From positions 48,262 through 112,261 of the forward strand of contig JAFYHG010000012.1 in assembly GCA_017539265.1 (NCBI GenBank): a stretch of 64,000 bases of DNA. The letters are read 5' to 3'. The stretch is from Alphaproteobacteria bacterium. GTDB taxonomy: Bacteria; Pseudomonadota; Alphaproteobacteria; CAAHEQ01; UBA3637. Below, piece by piece: positions 25,238 to 34,722 of the stretch; positions within the stretch are counted from its first letter, which is position 1; each line of letters opens with the position of its first letter. Made by a program: the position numbers and the translations under genes. The notes beneath the pieces are model-generated. The model searched no databases. It was not told the DNA's origin and worked only from the letters and a program-made list of their open reading frames with translations.

Positions 25238-26260
25238 ATGGATTTAAAAGGACAAACTGTTTTAACTGGTATTAAACCCACCGGAACGCTTCATTTCGGA
25301 AACTATGCCGGCGCTTTAAAACCGGCGGTAGAGCTCGGCCATCAGGTCAATCATCAAGGCGGCAAACACATCATGTTTATTGCCGATTATCACGCTATCA
25401 ATGCCCTAAAAGACGCCCCGTTATTAAAGCAACTGACACGGGAAATCGCCTGCGGTTATTTGGCTTGTGGCCTTAATCCGGCGGAAAGTTATTTTTATAA
25501 ACAATCCGATGTGCCGGAATTGTTTGAACTGACGACAATTTTGATGGCTTACACGCCCAAGGGATTTATGAACAAAGCCCACGCATACAAAGCCGCCGTG
25601 GATAAAAATCTGGCCAAGGGGGAACCCAATGATGCCGGTATCAATATGGGGCTTTACACTTATCCGGTCTTAATGGCGGCAGATATTTTGGCCTATGATA
25701 CAGACCTTGTCCCTGTGGGGAAGGATCAAGTTCAACACGTTGAAATAGCGGCCGATATCGCGGGGGCTATCAACGCCCACTTCGGTCGGCAAATATTAAA
25801 GCAACCCAAATACTTTACAACCGAGGCCACAGAAACCGTTCCTGGGCTTGACGGCCGAAAGATGAGCAAAAGTTATAACAATGTCATTCCTTTGTTTGCC
25901 GATGATGCAACTCTTAAAAAAGCGGTCATGAGTATTAAGACCGATTGCCAAGATATCAATGCCCCTAAAAATCCGGATGAAATCTTACTGTATCAGATTT
26001 TAAAGGGTATCGCCCCCGCCGAAACAGTGGCCGAGGTTAAAGAGGGCCTCGAAAAAGGCGGTTTAGGCTATGGCACGATTAAGAAAATGTTGCTCGAAGC
26101 ACTCATCAACGAAATCGGGCCCAAACGCGAAAAATACAATGATTACCTAACCCACTATGATGTGGTGGAAGATATGCTGTCATCCGGTGCGACACGGGCT
26201 CGTGCATTGGTTAAACCCGTTTTGGAACGTGCCAAAGACGCTATTTTCGCACGGAAGTAA
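25238..26260 (+). CDS. trpS: Tryptophanyl-tRNA synthetase
   Basis: A 340-residue class I synthetase that charges tRNA-Trp. The HIGH-equivalent is PTGTLHFGNYAGAL (residues 14-27) and the KMSKS loop is intact (GRKMSKSYNN, about 208). I start at 25238 rather than 25214 because AAAAGGAGAA lies 6 bases upstream of this ATG and the promoter -10 ends at 25227. Monocistronic, convergent with ruvC. Confidence 0.95.
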   Translation: MDLKGQTVLTGIKPTGTLHFGNYAGALKPAVELGHQVNHQGGKHIMFIADYHAINALKDAPLLKQLTREIACGYLACGLNPAESYFYKQSDVPELFELTTILMAYTPKGFMNKAHAYKAAVDKNLAKGEPNDAGINMGLYTYPVLMAADILAYDTDLVPVGKDQVQHVEIAADIAGAINAHFGRQILKQPKYFTTEATETVPGLDGRKMSKSYNNVIPLFADDATLKKAVMSIKTDCQDINAPKNPDEILLYQILKGIAPAETVAEVKEGLEKGGLGYGTIKKMLLEALINEIGPKREKYNDYLTHYDVVEDMLSSGATRARALVKPVLERAKDAIFARK

Positions 26261-26271
26261 TAAAAGATAAT

Positions 26272-26763
26272 TTATCTGTTCACCAATGTTGCGGGGCGCA
26301 TAAAACAATGGCAAATGGCTATAGCCAAAGCGTCCGAAGCATCGGGGGGAATATGCTCCGGCACCGTTTTAAGAAGTGTTCTGACCATCATATCCACTTG
26401 ATTTTTATCGGCGTGCCCTGCCCCCACAACCATTTTTTTGATGTGATTGGGCGTATATTCCGCCACCCGCAGACCAAACAAGGCCGGCGTCAAGATAACA
26501 ACCCCCCTTGCCTGCCCCAATTTCAAGGTTGAATTCGGGTTTTTATTGACAAAAGTTTCCTCTACCGCCGCCTCATCGGGGGAAAATTCGGCAATTACTT
26601 TTTTTAAATTTTCGTGTAAGTCGGCCAACCTTTCCGGCAAAGATAACTTATCATCCGGATTAATCACACCGGCCGAAATAAAGCGTAATTTCGGGCCCTC
26701 CTTATCCACAATGCCCCACCCTGTATGGCGTAACCCTGGATCAAGGCCCAAAACACGTAACAT
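26272..26763 (-). CDS. ruvC: Holliday junction resolvase RuvC
   Basis: A 163-residue RNase H-fold endonuclease that cuts four-way junctions with RuvAB. Catalytic acidic residues are visible: D8 in GLDPGLRHTGWG, the EE pair at 68-69, and the C-terminal DASDALAIAICH. The ATG overlaps the stop of yebC by one base, as in many proteobacteria; ruvA and ruvB do not follow here. Confidence 0.95.
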   Translation of the reverse strand: MLRVLGLDPGLRHTGWGIVDKEGPKLRFISAGVINPDDKLSLPERLADLHENLKKVIAEFSPDEAAVEETFVNKNPNSTLKLGQARGVVILTPALFGLRVAEYTPNHIKKMVVGAGHADKNQVDMMVRTLLKTVPEHIPPDASDALAIAICHCFMRPATLVNR

Positions 26764-27521
26764 TATTCTTCACTTTCCAATTGTTTTAAGACATCTTCCG
26801 CAATATCCGCATTGGTAATCACGCGTTGGACGTCGTCATCTTCGTTCAACAAATCAATGAAGTCCATCAACTTCTTTGCCGTTTCCAAATCCGTCACAGG
26901 CGTTTGGACGGTTGGGCGCCAATCCATACGCGCGGCATTGGGTGTACCAAATTTCTTTTCCAATGCTTCCCGCACCGGTCCCAAATCTTCCGGTGTACAA
27001 ACAATCTCATGTGTTTCCTCATCTGATGAAACATCTTCGGCACCGGCTTCCAAAGCGGCTTCAAACATCGCATCGGGCGTTGCCACTTTTGCAGGAAACT
27101 CAATATATCCGATATGCTCAAAGTTAAAGGTAACCGAGCCCGTTTCACCCATCGCCCCGCCGTTCTTGGTAAAGATAGCCCGTAAATTCGGTGCCGTCCG
27201 AGAACGGTTATCCGTTAAAGCCTCAACAATAATCGCAACATGTCCGGGACCAAAACCTTCGTATCTGAGTTCATCATAATTTGTTGTATCGGCACCACCC
27301 GTTCCCTTAGCGATCGCACGTTCAATATTGTCTTTCGGCATATTTTGTGAACGCGCATTTTGAATCGCAAGCCGAAGCCGCGGATTCATTTCTGGATCGG
27401 GCAACCCTGTCTTGGCTGCCACGGTAATTTCGCGGGCAAGCTTAGAAAAAACCTTTGCGCGGGCCTTATCTTGGGCACCTTTTCTGTGCATAATATTTTT
27501 AAATTGTGAATGTCCTGACAT
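26763..27521 (-). CDS. yebC: YebC/TACO1 family protein
   Basis: A 252-residue protein beginning [18 protein letters not shown], with [16 protein letters not shown] and [14 protein letters not shown] motifs typical of YebC. The family was first annotated as transcriptional regulators; more recent work on YebC and mitochondrial TACO1 supports a role in translation of proline-rich stretches, which fits the presence of EF-P in the window. First gene of a unit with ruvC. Confidence 0.95.
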   Translation of the reverse strand: MSGHSQFKNIMHRKGAQDKARAKVFSKLAREITVAAKTGLPDPEMNPRLRLAIQNARSQNMPKDNIERAIAKGTGGADTTNYDELRYEGFGPGHVAIIVEALTDNRSRTAPNLRAIFTKNGGAMGETGSVTFNFEHIGYIEFPAKVATPDAMFEAALEAGAEDVSSDEETHEIVCTPEDLGPVREALEKKFGTPNAARMDWRPTVQTPVTDLETAKKLMDFIDLLNEDDDVQRVITNADIAEDVLKQLESEE

Positions 27522-27550
27522 AGTGTAATCCTTTCTTTTAAATAATGCTC

Positions 27551-27579
27551 TTTATACCACATTTTTTCCCGAAAAACAA
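27551..27579 (-). promoter_or_regulatory. Promoter of yebC-ruvC
   Basis: Minus strand TTGTTT (27579-27574), 17-bp spacer, TATAAA (27556-27551). Confidence 0.6.
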
Positions 27580-27645
27580 GATTTTTATTCTTAATCGGAT
27601 TATTTTTAAAATTTGTTTTAAAATCAATAGGTTTTAATATACCTG

Positions 27646-27674
27646 TTGACTTTTTACGAATTTTATGATAGAAT
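27646..27674 (+). promoter_or_regulatory. Promoter of the 27698 gene
   Basis: TTGACT at 27646-27651, 17-bp spacer, TAGAAT at 27669-27674. Confidence 0.65.
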
Positions 27675-27697
27675 GGTTTTCGTTTAAAGGATAACAA

Positions 27698-28528
27698 ATG
27701 GTATTCAGTCAAGATTTAATAACACCCGCCAAAGAAGATATCTGTCAGGTAAAGCAAACCCCTTTTGATGGTGGGCAAAATATTGCAATTTATTCCTATA
27801 CACCCGATAAAAAAGCAAACTATTTATCCCACGTGTATCACCTTGACAAACATCAAAACGGTAAGGAATTCATCTATGGTCCCAAAGGGGAGTTTATCGC
27901 TGAATTTCCTCTATCCGCGGGCAAAGCCAACGGGAAAGGAAAGGTTTGCTATCAACCGGGTGTACCGGAAGATCAATACTTTTACTATGGGGAAGTTTTC
28001 TCTGCATTTTGCAATAGCCATATTGTTGAGACAGACGGTGATGCCACGGTCATAGAACTGTCTGCAAATCTGTCTCTGTTTGATAAAGCTAAATTAACAC
28101 AAACCAAATTACCCGATTACATACTTAATTCTCAGGAGGATCAAATGAAATATCAATTTATTTTTAGCCCTGTTGCGCAAAACACCATCGTTCGTCCGTT
28201 GGCCCAAGCTGTTTGCATGGCACGTGGCGGTGAACCCGTTGAATATGTGGATACGGCGGATCACAAAACAAAAACCGTTACAAGCAATGATATATCCTAT
28301 TTAACACTTCAAGTCCCCAGAAAAAGTGGAAACGTTAATGTGGACGGAACATTGGTAGCCTTCCGCGCCATGCATGAAAATGTAACAATCCGTGCCGATA
28401 TCAATGACGTATCCGTTTTCATTTCACGCAACACAACTGTTGACGGGGCCATGGGCGAATTTCAACGCAAAATTGCCGCCTATAACCGCAAAATGATGCG
28501 TTCTGCCGGTGGTCGCCAACACGAATAA
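27698..28528 (+). CDS. Hypothetical protein, 276 residues
   Basis: No family recognised. There is no signal peptide or membrane helix. The first 150 residues are rich in Tyr/Lys/Gly with KxxYLSHVYHLDK and GKANGKGKVCY segments faintly like a MORN-type beta repeat. From about residue 150 (MKYQFIFSPVAQ) a second region contains TSNDISYLTLQVPRKSG. An internal ATG at 28145 preceded by CAGGAGGAT could start a separate 127-residue protein, so this may be two products from one frame. Own promoter upstream. Confidence 0.6.
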   Translation: MVFSQDLITPAKEDICQVKQTPFDGGQNIAIYSYTPDKKANYLSHVYHLDKHQNGKEFIYGPKGEFIAEFPLSAGKANGKGKVCYQPGVPEDQYFYYGEVFSAFCNSHIVETDGDATVIELSANLSLFDKAKLTQTKLPDYILNSQEDQMKYQFIFSPVAQNTIVRPLAQAVCMARGGEPVEYVDTADHKTKTVTSNDISYLTLQVPRKSGNVNVDGTLVAFRAMHENVTIRADINDVSVFISRNTTVDGAMGEFQRKIAAYNRKMMRSAGGRQHE

Positions 28529-28536
28529 GAAAATCC

Positions 28537-28565
28537 TTGCGTTTTAGAAAATAATAGCGTATTCT
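28537..28565 (+). promoter_or_regulatory. Promoter of the leader ORF-MFS-kinase unit
   Basis: TTGCGT at 28537-28542, 17-bp spacer, TATTCT at 28560-28565. Weak -10. Confidence 0.4.
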
Positions 28566-28586
28566 GGGGGTAAGGAGAGAGTTTTT

Positions 28587-28664
28587 ATGTCTGCCCCTAT
28601 CAGGTTTAAAGTTTCCATTGGTATTCCTTCCTACAAAGACACATTTGAAGGAGGTACTCAGTGA
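28587..28664 (+). CDS. 25-codon leader ORF before the MFS gene
   Basis: ATG at 28587 with TAAGGAGAG 8 bases upstream opens a 25-codon frame (MSAPIRFKVSIGIPSYKD and on) whose TGA at 28662-28664 overlaps the GTG start of the transporter (GTGA). The transporter's own GAAGGAGG site lies inside this ORF. The layout is that of a translated leader coupled to the downstream gene, as in attenuation or ribosome-stalling control of efflux genes, or of a small accessory protein. Confidence 0.5.
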   Translation: MSAPIRFKVSIGIPSYKDTFEGGTQ

Positions 28665-29878
28665 TTCCCCTTAAAGCCGCGACCAGATGGCTGTCTATTG
28701 CAGATGCCCTTATCGGAGCATTGTTTATCCTGCCGGTTTTGATGTTATTTTACGGATACAAAGGCGTACCCATGGGGGACTTCTTTTTAATTCAAGGGGT
28801 CTGCTCACTAGGCATTTTCCTGTTTGAAATTCCCACCGGTTATATCGGGGATATATTTTCAAGAAAAAATACCTTAATTATCGGAACATTGGTATGGATA
28901 ACCGGATACCTGATCTGGATTTTTAATCGCGGTTTTTGGCCGATTTTAATTGGGGAGGTTTTGTTTTCACTTGCGGTTTCCCTGATTTCCGGAACATTAG
29001 AGGCCTATCTGTATGACTTATTAAAAAAGCGGCATAAGGAAGATATCTTCCACAAAAAATATGCCAAGATGCAAATGTTGGGAAACCTGTCGTTAACGAT
29101 TTCAACCTTAACGGGCGGCTTTATTTATCAATTTATAGGGGAAACAGCCCCCCTGTGGATAAGTATTTTTTGCCTAACCGGGGCATTTATCATTCTCCTT
29201 TTATTGCCGGATGTTCCCGAATCAAGGCGAACCGTCGCCAAGGATAAAAACAAATGGCAAGATATTTTGGATATTTCCAAATACGCCATGAAGAATCATG
29301 AGATCAAGTGGTTGATGCTTTTTCCTGCTGTCTACGGCACATTAACATTTGTTTTGATGTGGGGGCTACAATCCGTGATGGTCTTTCGGGGATTACCTGT
29401 GTTTATGTTTAGTATTGTTATGGGAGCCAATGCTTTCTTGCGTACATTTTGGTCAGGTGTTTCGGGAAAAATTTTGGAAAAGATACAGTTATCCGGCATT
29501 ATCATGTTAGAATGCGTAATTATTGTTATCGCCGCGATAGGGGCCTGTGCGGCTGCTTATGTTCCCGTAGAAATGGTATATTTATGCCTTTTGCTCATGA
29601 TGATGGCCAGTTCATCTGTTGTCCTATCCAAAATGGCAACAACCGTCTTAATTAATCACCGCATTCAATCAGATGAACGGGCCACCATTTTGTCTGTCAG
29701 TTCCATGGTCAACCGTATCTTTTGGGCAGTTGGTATGTTTGCTTTAAAACCTTTGTTTGACTCAATCGGGGTCGGGCCGACATTTGGGGTATCTGCCCTT
29801 CTTTTAATACCAATTTTAATTTGTGCCCGACACCTTTATAAAATGAAATTAAAAATGAAGAAGGATACAGCATGTTAA
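28661..29878 (+). CDS. Major facilitator superfamily transporter
   Basis: A 405-residue inner-membrane transporter with about 12 hydrophobic segments. The loop after helix 2 reads GYIGDIFSRKNTLIIG, the MFS signature A region (G...D..GR-like). It starts at a GTG overlapping the leader ORF stop, with GAAGGAGG 8 bases upstream. The P-loop kinase gene overlaps its end by 7 bases. The substrate is unknown; drug or metabolite efflux is possible. Confidence 0.85.
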   Translation: MIPLKAATRWLSIADALIGALFILPVLMLFYGYKGVPMGDFFLIQGVCSLGIFLFEIPTGYIGDIFSRKNTLIIGTLVWITGYLIWIFNRGFWPILIGEVLFSLAVSLISGTLEAYLYDLLKKRHKEDIFHKKYAKMQMLGNLSLTISTLTGGFIYQFIGETAPLWISIFCLTGAFIILLLLPDVPESRRTVAKDKNKWQDILDISKYAMKNHEIKWLMLFPAVYGTLTFVLMWGLQSVMVFRGLPVFMFSIVMGANAFLRTFWSGVSGKILEKIQLSGIIMLECVIIVIAAIGACAAAYVPVEMVYLCLLLMMMASSSVVLSKMATTVLINHRIQSDERATILSVSSMVNRIFWAVGMFALKPLFDSIGVGPTFGVSALLLIPILICARHLYKMKLKMKKDTAC

Positions 29879-30432
29879 TTCTTAACATTAACGGGCCAAT
29901 GAATGCCGGCAAATCGACCGTTTCCAAAATTTTGGTAAAGCGGATGAAAAATTCCACTTTTATTGAAGTTGATGACTTAATGTCTGATGATGAACAAAAA
30001 GCCCTTGGCCTTTCCCTGCAGGAAGGGTGGCGAGAAAGGCATCGGCGCCTGAATGAAAAATTAAAATTGCTTAAAAAATCACGCACGTTTGATACGGTTA
30101 TTTTTGCTTACCCGATTGCAGATAACACCTATCGGGATTGGAAGTCACTAGAGGATAAAAATACCCGCTTTATCAATATTACTTTGGCACCCGATTTGGA
30201 TGAATGCCTGAAGAACAGGGGATCGCGGGAACTGGATGATTGGGGAAAAAATCGCATTCGGGAAATGTATGCGGAAGGTTATCACACCCGCTCTTATTCC
30301 GACTTTATCATCAATAATACATCACAAACACCCCGTGAAACCGCCGATATTATCGTGGAGTTTCTAAAGGCTACACTTTCTAAATCACATTCAAATGTTT
30401 TAAAAATACTTGACAAACAACTGGATTTGTGA
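29872..30432 (+). CDS. P-loop kinase of unknown substrate
   Basis: A 186-residue nucleotide kinase-fold protein. Walker A is NGPMNAGKSTVSK (residues 6-18) and the acidic IEVDDLM near 33-38 fits the substrate/metal site of shikimate or chloramphenicol phosphotransferase-like kinases. It overlaps the transporter gene by 7 bases, so they act together: a transporter plus modifying kinase is an arrangement seen for drug or metabolite handling. The promoter of the next gene lies inside its 3' end. Confidence 0.7.
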   Translation: MLILNINGPMNAGKSTVSKILVKRMKNSTFIEVDDLMSDDEQKALGLSLQEGWRERHRRLNEKLKLLKKSRTFDTVIFAYPIADNTYRDWKSLEDKNTRFINITLAPDLDECLKNRGSRELDDWGKNRIREMYAEGYHTRSYSDFIINNTSQTPRETADIIVEFLKATLSKSHSNVLKILDKQLDL

Positions 30433-30438
30433 TAAGAT
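30410..30438 (+). promoter_or_regulatory. Promoter of the 30467 gene
   Basis: TTGACA at 30410-30415, 17-bp spacer, TAAGAT at 30433-30438. It overlaps the end of the kinase gene. Confidence 0.7.
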
Positions 30439-30466
30439 TTCCCTGTTTTGTTGACAGGGATTTTTT

Positions 30467-31069
30467 ATGACAGAAGACACATTATTGGAACTCAGTGATC
30501 AAGAAGCACGCACACTCTGGCGTGAAAGTTATGAGAGCGGGGCGGCAGCCTTAACGGCGGCAAAAAAAATCATCCGTAATTATGCCCTTCAGGAAAAAGA
30601 AAAAGGTCGTCGCCTCACAAATCCGGCTACAACGGGAATTTATGCCTACCATCTCGACTATGCTTCCCAAGCCATCAACCGCCTGGAAAATTTACCAGCA
30701 GAACAAAAAGTTTTAGGAAATGAATTGCAAAGCATTCAAGTATCTTATGACTTTGTCCAAAAAATGTCCCCTGATATGAGTGAATGGGAAATGTTGCATC
30801 ACTTTCAATACGGGACGGTTGTTCATGATTTATCGGGGCAACCGATAGGTGCTGTTAAAGCGGCTATCGGTAGTATTTATATAACAGCTTGGATGGGATT
30901 AACACACCAAAAATTTAAAGAACAGGCCAATCTTTTTGAACGCGTTTTCTCGGCACCCATGGTGATGCTCCCTATAGGTCCCTTAATGAGCTATCGCAAA
31001 TTCGGGAAACGAGGTCTGAACTATTACTTTTTCTCCCCCGAAAATATCTCCGCCCGTGAGCGGGAATAG
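30467..31069 (+). CDS. Hypothetical protein, 200 residues
   Basis: No family recognised. Mainly helical and soluble in the first 120 residues, then a moderately hydrophobic glycine/alanine stretch (IGAVKAAIGSIYITAWMGL, about 125-143) that could be membrane-associated, and a basic/aromatic C-terminus. It has its own promoter, and its stop codon is inside its terminator hairpin. Confidence 0.6.
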   Translation: MTEDTLLELSDQEARTLWRESYESGAAALTAAKKIIRNYALQEKEKGRRLTNPATTGIYAYHLDYASQAINRLENLPAEQKVLGNELQSIQVSYDFVQKMSPDMSEWEMLHHFQYGTVVHDLSGQPIGAVKAAIGSIYITAWMGLTHQKFKEQANLFERVFSAPMVMLPIGPLMSYRKFGKRGLNYYFFSPENISARERE

Positions 31070-31086
31070 ATTTATTCCCTGTTTTT
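31062..31086 (+). terminator. Terminator overlapping the stop codon of the 30467 gene
   Basis: GGGAATA (31062-31068) pairs with TATTCCC (31073-31079) around GATT, followed by TGTTTTT. The TAG stop at 31067-31069 lies in the left arm and loop. Confidence 0.65.
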
Positions 31087-31123
31087 ATCGGTTCTTTTTC
31101 TGCTTTTTTTCAAAGAAAAAATC

Positions 31124-31152
31124 TTGACTCTTATCCCAAAATTCGATAAAAT
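31124..31152 (+). promoter_or_regulatory. Promoter of leuS
   Basis: TTGACT at 31124-31129, 17-bp spacer, TAAAAT at 31147-31152. Confidence 0.7.
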
Positions 31153-31183
31153 AGAAGAAATTTTTTTACGTTAGGAGAACGAA

Positions 31184-33697
31184 ATGGCAGAATATAATCA
31201 TATTGAAATTGAAAAAAAATGGCAAAAATATTGGGATGAACACAACACCTTCCATGTGGAAATCGATAAAAATAAACCAAAGTTTTACTCACTTGTGATG
31301 TTTCCGTATCCGTCGGGAGCGGGCCTTCATGTCGGACATGCGGAAAACTTTACCATTTCGGATATTGTGTCACGATATAAACGTATGAAGGGTTTTAACG
31401 TTCTGCAACCGATGGGGTGGGATGCCTTTGGTCTGCCGGCGGAACGCTATGCCGAAAAAACGGGCATGCATCCGGCAGATGTGGTAAAAGAAAATGCAAA
31501 TACTTTTCGCAGGCAATTAAAATCAATGGGGCTATCCTACGATTGGGATCGGGAAATTAACACGACTGACCCCGCCTACTATAAATGGACACAGTATATT
31601 TTCAAAATTCTGTTTGATAAAGGTCTGGCCTACGAAGTTGTCACACCGGTCAATTGGTGTCCGAAACTCGGCACCGTGCTGGCCAATGAAGAGGTTAAAG
31701 ACGGTAAGTATGTGGAAACAGGGGATGAAGTCGTCAAAAAACCGCTCAGGCAATGGATGCTTAAAATCACGGCGTATGCAGAACGGCTTTTAAACGATAT
31801 CGACAAGCTGGACTGGCCCGAAGGCATTAAGACCATGCAACGTGAATGGATTGGAAAATCCACAGGGGCAGATATTACTTTTAAGGTTGCCCGTTCCAAC
31901 GCCGAATTTACCGTTTATACCACACGTCCCGATACTTTGTTCGGTGCAACCTATTGCGTATTGGCACCCGAACACGCACTGGTAAAAGAAATTACAACAC
32001 CGGAATGTCAAGCCACCGTTCAAGCCTATGTAGAAGCGGCCGGCAAAAAATCTGCCCAAGACCGCTTGGCCGATGCCAAAGAAAAAACGGGGGCTTTTAC
32101 GGGTGCTTATGCCATTAACCCCTTAAACGGTAAAGAAATACCGATTTATATTGCGGATTACGTGTTGGGCGATTACGGATATGGTGCAATTATGGCCGTT
32201 CCGGCGCACGACCAACGCGACTATGATTTTGCGAAAAAGTTTGATTTACCGATTATTGAGGTTATCGAATCCCCTGCCGACTTTGATTTATCCAAGGCCG
32301 CCTGGGAAGGTGATGGTGCCTTGATTAATTCGGACTTTTTAAACGGGCTGCATGTAGCCGAATCCAAAAAGAAAATGATTGAATATGCCGAATCCAAAGG
32401 TTTTGGCAAGGGCACAGTCAACTATAAACTTCGGGATTGGCTGTTTGCCCGTCAACGGTATTGGGGTGAACCGTTCCCGATAATCCATTGTGAAGACGGA
32501 ACGATCAAATCCCTGCCCTTAACGGATTTACCGCTTTTACTGCCACCACTCGCGGAATTCAGACCCACAGCCGATGGTGAGCCACCTTTGGCGCGTTGCA
32601 CGGATTGGGTAAATACCACGGATCCCGAAACCGGCAAACCCGCAAAGCGCGAAACAAACACCATGCCGCAATGGGCGGGGTCAAGTTGGTATTTCCTGCG
32701 CTATTGCGACCCGCATAATGATAACGCTTTCATCAGTCCTGAAGCCGATCAATACTGGATGCCGGTGGATTTATATGTCGGTGGGGTAGAACACGCCGTA
32801 TTGCACCTGCTCTATGCCCGTTTCTGGCAAAAAGTCTTGTTTGATGCCGGCCTTGTTTCAACGGATGAACCGTTTAAACGACTGGTAAACCAAGGAATGG
32901 TTCTTGCCTATTCCTATCGGGATGATGCGGGAAAATACTACTATCCGCATCAGGTTGAACGCCGCGGCCAGGATTGGTATGTTAAAGGATCCGATACACG
33001 TGTCAACACGCAGGTCGAAAAAATGAGTAAATCGCGTTATAACGTTGTTAATCCCGATGATATTGAACGGGATTACGGGGCTGATTCAATGCGACTTTAC
33101 TTGATGTTCATGGGACCGATAGAGGCCGAAAAACCATGGACAACCGAAGGTGTAAATGGTGTAAATCGCTTTTTAAAACGCGTTTGGAATATTTGGGAAA
33201 CACCGAACAAAATCCAAGATTCCGGTGATCCGGAACTGACCCGTTTGATGCATAAGACAATCAAAGGTGTGACAGAGGATATCGAGCGCATGACCTTCAA
33301 TACCGGTATTTCTAAATTGATGGAAATGGTAAATGCCATCTATAAATCCGATAAGCCGATTGCAAAATCGGACATGGAAAGTTTTGTTAAGCTCCTTTCC
33401 CCGATGGCACCGCATATTGCAGAGGAACTCTGGGAAAAACTGGGCCATAACGAAAGCATTACTTATGCCCCGTGGCCAATCTTTGATGAGGCACTACTAA
33501 TCAAAAATGATATGGAAATTGTAGTTCAAGTTTTGGGCAAAAAGCGGGCAACCTTAACCGTTCCCGTTGACAGCACTCAAGATAGCATACTTGCGCTGGC
33601 CAAAGAAGAACCCCATATTAAGGACTTCATTACCGGTAAAGAAATTGTCAAGGTTATTTATGTACCCGGCCGGTTAATGAACTTAGTGGTGAAATAA
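31184..33697 (+). CDS. leuS: Leucyl-tRNA synthetase
   Basis: An 837-residue class I synthetase. The HIGH motif is in [15 protein letters not shown] (about residues 43-57), the CP1 editing domain has the conserved threonine-rich [12 protein letters not shown] (about 246-257), and the KMSKS loop reads EKMSKSRYN (near 612). Length is near the family norm (about 860). Monocistronic with its own promoter; TTAGGAGAA precedes the ATG. Confidence 0.97.
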   Translation: MAEYNHIEIEKKWQKYWDEHNTFHVEIDKNKPKFYSLVMFPYPSGAGLHVGHAENFTISDIVSRYKRMKGFNVLQPMGWDAFGLPAERYAEKTGMHPADVVKENANTFRRQLKSMGLSYDWDREINTTDPAYYKWTQYIFKILFDKGLAYEVVTPVNWCPKLGTVLANEEVKDGKYVETGDEVVKKPLRQWMLKITAYAERLLNDIDKLDWPEGIKTMQREWIGKSTGADITFKVARSNAEFTVYTTRPDTLFGATYCVLAPEHALVKEITTPECQATVQAYVEAAGKKSAQDRLADAKEKTGAFTGAYAINPLNGKEIPIYIADYVLGDYGYGAIMAVPAHDQRDYDFAKKFDLPIIEVIESPADFDLSKAAWEGDGALINSDFLNGLHVAESKKKMIEYAESKGFGKGTVNYKLRDWLFARQRYWGEPFPIIHCEDGTIKSLPLTDLPLLLPPLAEFRPTADGEPPLARCTDWVNTTDPETGKPAKRETNTMPQWAGSSWYFLRYCDPHNDNAFISPEADQYWMPVDLYVGGVEHAVLHLLYARFWQKVLFDAGLVSTDEPFKRLVNQGMVLAYSYRDDAGKYYYPHQVERRGQDWYVKGSDTRVNTQVEKMSKSRYNVVNPDDIERDYGADSMRLYLMFMGPIEAEKPWTTEGVNGVNRFLKRVWNIWETPNKIQDSGDPELTRLMHKTIKGVTEDIERMTFNTGISKLMEMVNAIYKSDKPIAKSDMESFVKLLSPMAPHIAEELWEKLGHNESITYAPWPIFDEALLIKNDMEIVVQVLGKKRATLTVPVDSTQDSILALAKEEPHIKDFITGKEIVKVIYVPGRLMNLVVK

Positions 33698-33698
33698 A

Positions 33699-33740
33699 AC
33701 GGTAAAAGATAACAGGCTCCAACCTGTTATTCTTTACCGT
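33699..33740 (+). terminator. Long imperfect hairpin after leuS
   Basis: ACGGTAAAAGATAACAGG (33699-33716) opposes CCTGTTATTCTTTACCGT (33723-33740): two perfect arms around a 4-base internal mismatch. No T run follows, so it may be an mRNA-stabilising structure rather than an intrinsic terminator. Confidence 0.5.
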
Positions 33741-33774
33741 GTTCGGAACCGATATGCTGTAAAGGAAGGCAAAA

Positions 33775-34551
33775 ATGTCACAACCCAATAAAATTTCCGC
33801 ATACATAGTTACTTTAAACGAGGAAGACAGACTCCCCCGAACATTAGAGGCTCTTCATCAAGTAGCCGATGAAATCGTCATTGTGGATAGCGGTTCGACC
33901 GACAGCACAGAAGAAATCGCTAAAAAATACGGCGCAAAATTCATATTTCACAAATGGAAGAATATCTCGTCCCAAAAAAGATTTGCCAGTCAACAATGCC
34001 AAAACGAATGGCTACTTTCTTTGGATGCGGATGAAACACTGTCGCCGGAACTGATACAGGAAATACAGTCCCTTAAACAAAACATGACGGCCGATGCGTA
34101 TCGCATAAAAATTAAGGATATGTACCCCGGAAATAAAAGACCGCAACGGTTCGCCGCCCAATACAATCTGATTCGCCTCTATAATCGAAATGCCGGCGAA
34201 ATGCCCGATGATTTAACACATGATCGTGTTGTTATGAAGCAAGGCGCCAATATCGTTCAACTAAAGGGGTTGGTGCATCACTATTCTTACTTGAGTATCG
34301 AACACACACTCAATAAATTTAATGCTTACACAACGGAACTGGTCAACACCGCAAATATGACCGGTAAAAAATATGCAACCGCCCGTTTGTTTATAGAAAT
34401 GCCTTATCAATTTATCAGATACTATTTTTTCAAAAGATTTTTTCTGCGGGGAATTTTTGGATTTATCATGGCCATGAATTGCGCCTATTTCCGATTTTTA
34501 AAAATTGCTAAAATGATTGAATATAAAAAAAATCAGAAAAATAAATCATAA
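33775..34551 (+). CDS. Family 2 glycosyltransferase (WaaE/KdtX-like)
   Basis: A 258-residue GT-A transferase. The start reads ISAYIVTLNEEDRLPRTLEAL, followed by IVDSGSTDSTEEIA and the metal-binding LDADET (about residues 84-89). This NEE/DSGSTD/DADE pattern is typical of lipopolysaccharide core beta-1,4-glucosyltransferases of the WaaE type. The C-terminal 60 residues are basic with a hydrophobic aromatic segment (YYFFKRFFLRGIFGFIMAM), probably a membrane contact. The precise sugar is not deducible. Confidence 0.85.
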   Translation: MSQPNKISAYIVTLNEEDRLPRTLEALHQVADEIVIVDSGSTDSTEEIAKKYGAKFIFHKWKNISSQKRFASQQCQNEWLLSLDADETLSPELIQEIQSLKQNMTADAYRIKIKDMYPGNKRPQRFAAQYNLIRLYNRNAGEMPDDLTHDRVVMKQGANIVQLKGLVHHYSYLSIEHTLNKFNAYTTELVNTANMTGKKYATARLFIEMPYQFIRYYFFKRFFLRGIFGFIMAMNCAYFRFLKIAKMIEYKKNQKNKS

Positions 34552-34642
34552 TTTATATCAGGATAACCATTTGTATTTATTGGAATTATATTAATTTTTC
34601 CATATCAGAAACGCAAAAAAAACATTTTTTTTCAAAAAAGGC

Positions 34643-34671
34643 TTGCATACAGACGAAAGATGGTATAGAGT
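34643..34671 (+). promoter_or_regulatory. Promoter of the outer membrane protein gene
   Basis: TTGCAT at 34643-34648, 17-bp spacer, TAGAGT at 34666-34671. Confidence 0.5.
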
Positions 34672-34722
34672 ATCCTCGTTAGGGTATAATCCCAAATCAT
34701 AAATTTATGAAAGGAATTTAAC

